Source: Novosphingobium naphthalenivorans NBRC 102051 (GTDB lineage Bacteria > Pseudomonadota > Alphaproteobacteria > Sphingomonadales > Sphingomonadaceae). From it: DNA of 37,194 nt. The notes below the pieces were generated by a model. The model was given only the letters and a program-made list of their open reading frames with translations. It made no database searches and had not been told where the DNA came from. Location of the stretch: assembly GCF_001590985.1 (NCBI RefSeq), contig NZ_BCTX01000052.1, forward strand, positions 1-37,194. The letters run 5' to 3'. Below, in pieces: positions 35,318-37,194 of this stretch (position 1 is its first letter; each line of letters starts with the position of its first letter). The position numbers were made by a program, and so were the translations under genes.

Positions 35318-36895
35318 ATGAAGACGGTAACGGGCAGCCACGGCATTGTAACCGCACCGCACCATCTGGCCGCGCAGGCCGGGTGCGATGTGCTGAAGGA
35401 CGGCGGCACGGCGGTGGAAGCCTGCGTCGCGGTCGCGGCCGCGCTTACAGTGGTCTATCCGCACATGACCGGGATCGGCGGCGACGGCTTCTGGGTGATC
35501 CGTGAGCCGGACGGGTGCGTGCATGGCATCCACGGCTGCGGCGGCGCGGCGGCAAAGGCCGACCTTGCGCTTTACGACGGGCTGGACGTGGTCCCCAATC
35601 GCGGGCCGCTGGCGGCGAACACGGTGGCCGGCACGATCTCCGCCTGGCAGGCCGCGCTGGAGGATGAAAGCTGCAAGCTGCCGCTCGAACGCCTGCTGCG
35701 CGATGCGATCCGGTATGCCGAAGAGGGCGTTGCCGTCACCGCCGGCGGCGCGGGTATTGCGGCGGCCAAGGGCGATGAACTGCGCGTGCAGCCCGGCGCC
35801 TATTCGCAGATTTTCGAACCCGAAGGCCGCCCGCTGGCCGAAGGCGACGTGCTGCGTCAGCCGCAACTGGCCGCCACGCTGCGCAAGCTCGCCGCCAATG
35901 GCCTCGACGATTTCTACCGGGGCGAACTGGCCGCGCTGATCGGGGAGGATCTGGCGGCGCTAGGCAGCCCGGTCTCGCACGAAGACCTGACCGCGCATTA
36001 CCCCAGCCGCCCCGCGCCGCTCCACGTGCCGATCACCGGCGCCCGGCTCTACAACAGCGCGCCGCCGACGCAGGGCTTCGCCTCGCTGATGATCCTCGCG
36101 CTGTTCGACCGGCTGCAGGCGGAGGCGGCGGATGGCTTCGATCACGTCCATGGTCTGGTCGAGGCGACCAAGCAGGCGTTCCTGCTGCGCGACGTGCATG
36201 TCGGCGATCCGGCCTATACCGATTACGACTTTCAGTTCCTGCTCGACGACAGTCAGGCCCTGAACAGCCTCGCCGCGAAGATCGATCCCGCCAGGGCGCT
36301 GCCCTGGCCGCAGCCGCCGCAGTGGGGCGATACCTGCTGGTTCGGCGCGGCCGATGGCGAGGGCCGGGTGGTGAGCTGCATCCAGTCGACCTACTTCGAG
36401 TTCGGCTCGGGCCTTGTCCTGCCGCAGACAGGGATCACCTGGCAGAACCGGGGCAGCTCGTTCCGGCTGGCGGAAAGCGGCTGGAATGCTCTGAAGCCGG
36501 GCCGCAAGCCGTTCCACACGCTGAACCCGGCGCTGGCGGTGTTTGATGATGGCCGGGTGATGGCCTACGGCACCATGGGCGGCGAAGGCCAGCCGCAGAC
36601 GCAGGCGGCGCTGTTCAGCCGCTATGCCCGCTTCGGCGTCGATCTGCAGGAAGCGATCACCGCCCCGCGCTGGCTGCTGGGCCGAACCTGGGGCGAACAG
36701 TCGACCACGCTCAAGCTGGAAGACGGTTTCGACGAGGCGCTCTACACGGCGCTGGCCGAGGCCGGGCATGATGTCGAACGCGTGGGCCCGCTGACATCGA
36801 CGATGGGCCATGCCGGTGCCGTGGTGCGGCTGGCCGATGGTTCCTTCGAAGGCGCGACCGATCCGCGCAGCGATGGCGGCGTGGCGGCATGGTGA
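35318..36895 (+). CDS. hpxW: Gamma-glutamyltransferase-family protein, HpxW (oxamate amidohydrolase)-like
   Basis: A 525-residue Ntn-hydrolase of the gamma-glutamyltransferase superfamily. Autocleavage is expected before Thr339 in GDTCWFGAADGEGRVVS, giving a large and a small subunit. The motif differs from the TTH(F/Y)S of true GGTs, and no signal peptide is seen, both consistent with cytoplasmic HpxW-type enzymes that hydrolyse oxamate to oxalate and ammonia. Other marks are HMTGIGGDGFWVI, GPLAANTVAGTISAWQ and the late TMGGEGQPQTQAALF. It starts 10 bases after the nucleosidase stop. Presence with HpxX and HpxY homologues makes the oxamate role likely, but cephalosporin acylase-like or other amide substrates remain possible. 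Confidence 0.85.
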   Translation: MKTVTGSHGIVTAPHHLAAQAGCDVLKDGGTAVEACVAVAAALTVVYPHMTGIGGDGFWVIREPDGCVHGIHGCGGAAAKADLALYDGLDVVPNRGPLAANTVAGTISAWQAALEDESCKLPLERLLRDAIRYAEEGVAVTAGGAGIAAAKGDELRVQPGAYSQIFEPEGRPLAEGDVLRQPQLAATLRKLAANGLDDFYRGELAALIGEDLAALGSPVSHEDLTAHYPSRPAPLHVPITGARLYNSAPPTQGFASLMILALFDRLQAEAADGFDHVHGLVEATKQAFLLRDVHVGDPAYTDYDFQFLLDDSQALNSLAAKIDPARALPWPQPPQWGDTCWFGAADGEGRVVSCIQSTYFEFGSGLVLPQTGITWQNRGSSFRLAESGWNALKPGRKPFHTLNPALAVFDDGRVMAYGTMGGEGQPQTQAALFSRYARFGVDLQEAITAPRWLLGRTWGEQSTTLKLEDGFDEALYTALAEAGHDVERVGPLTSTMGHAGAVVRLADGSFEGATDPRSDGGVAAW

Positions 36896-36907
36896 TGATA
36901 GCTACAG

Positions 36908-37076
36908 CTTCCTCCCCCTCGATGGGGGAGGGATACGAAGGCTTGGCAGCTTGTCTGCCTAGCCGCAGTTGGGTGGGGGTGATTTCCCGCACGCTTCGCC
37001 CCGCCACCCCCATCCAAGCTTCGCTAGCGCCTTGCGGCGCAAGCTGCGCTATCCTTCCCCCATCAAGGGGGAAGGT
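36908..37076. repeat. Large imperfect palindrome before allC
   Basis: The 184-base gap between the HpxW-like gene and the next gene is almost filled by an imperfect inverted repeat. Outer arms (TCCCCCTCGATGGGGGA-like at the left, CCTTCCCCCATCAAGGGGGA at the right) and inner arms (36969-36981 with 37005-37017, one mismatch) pair, and the right side has an extra small hairpin. It reads as a REP/MITE-type element and carries no gene. Confidence 0.75.
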
Positions 37077-37079
37077 GTG

Positions 37080-37194
37080 ATGACCGCGAATCTCCCCATC
37101 GGCGGCGCCCGCGCGGTGGCGCGGTGCGATGCGCTGGGTGTGGCGCCTTACAGCGATATGGCAGGTGGCCTCTACCGGGCCTACCTGACACCCG
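37080..37194 (+). CDS. allC: Probable allantoate amidohydrolase, N-terminal part
   Basis: Only the first 38 residues are in the window; the gene runs off the end. The segment with GGARAVARCDALG, YSDMAGGLYRAYLTP resembles the start of allantoate amidohydrolases and related N-carbamoyl-amino-acid hydrolases (M20 family), where a helix with R-C-D-x-L and a short linker to LTR/YLTP precede the dimetal domain. GGGGGAAGG stands 4 bases before the ATG. The enzyme would turn allantoate into ureidoglycolate with ammonia release, matching the upstream hpx-like genes. With so little sequence the call depends on context. Confidence 0.65.
   Translation, partial: MTANLPIGGARAVARCDALGVAPYSDMAGGLYRAYLTP

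Noticed and set aside
36889..37080. Small frame in the gap before allC
   Set aside because: It is made of palindromic repeat sequence and has no protein-like features.

Overview
The window reads as chromosomal DNA of a high-GC alphaproteobacterium, most likely a sphingomonad of the Novosphingobium/Sphingobium type. This rests on gene content and protein style: a ~1590-residue NAD-glutamate dehydrogenase, a GH68 sucrase of the Gram-negative type, fad genes in this order, and short GC-rich intergenic hairpin repeats. No rRNA, tRNA, CRISPR array, prophage or transposase gene was seen. Nearly all space is filled by catabolic genes in tight operons. Bases 1-127 hold no gene I can support, and no gene-free stretch exceeds 300 bases.

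Region 1 (128-10557) is a fatty-acid degradation island built around one divergent promoter region (4923-5130). Leftward run a DUF2147 secreted protein, a FadL-type porin, an acyl-CoA ligase, a MerR regulator and a TesB thioesterase. Rightward run a thiolase, a FadN-type hydroxyacyl-CoA dehydrogenase/enoyl-CoA hydratase and an acyl-CoA dehydrogenase. Together they cover uptake, activation, all four beta-oxidation steps and CoA release. Region 2 (10738-14337) holds two poorly characterised flavoproteins and an exported MsrA, with repeat elements between them.

Region 3 (14429-18181) looks like a small sucrose locus: a LacI regulator and an MFS sugar transporter on the minus strand, facing a GH68 sucrase, with a LacI-type operator between them. 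Region 4 (18423-23201) is the large NAD-glutamate dehydrogenase.

Region 5 (23250-27150) is aromatic amino-acid catabolism: an Lrp regulator divergent from phenylalanine hydroxylase, HPPD, a VOC protein and maleylacetoacetate isomerase. Homogentisate dioxygenase and fumarylacetoacetase are absent from the window. Region 6 (27203-31336) has a genuine formylglycine-generating enzyme, class II fumarase, and a Leu/Phe/Val-type dehydrogenase divergent from a second Lrp regulator.

Region 7 (31426 to the end) is the most interesting: an HpxX/AtzG-like small subunit, an HpxY/AtzE-like amidase, an AzgA-type purine permease, an exported nucleosidase, an HpxW-like gamma-glutamyltransferase homologue, and the start of a probable allantoate amidohydrolase. 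The set suggests a nucleoside-to-ammonia pathway: base release in the periplasm, base import, then ureide, oxalurate and oxamate breakdown inside the cell.
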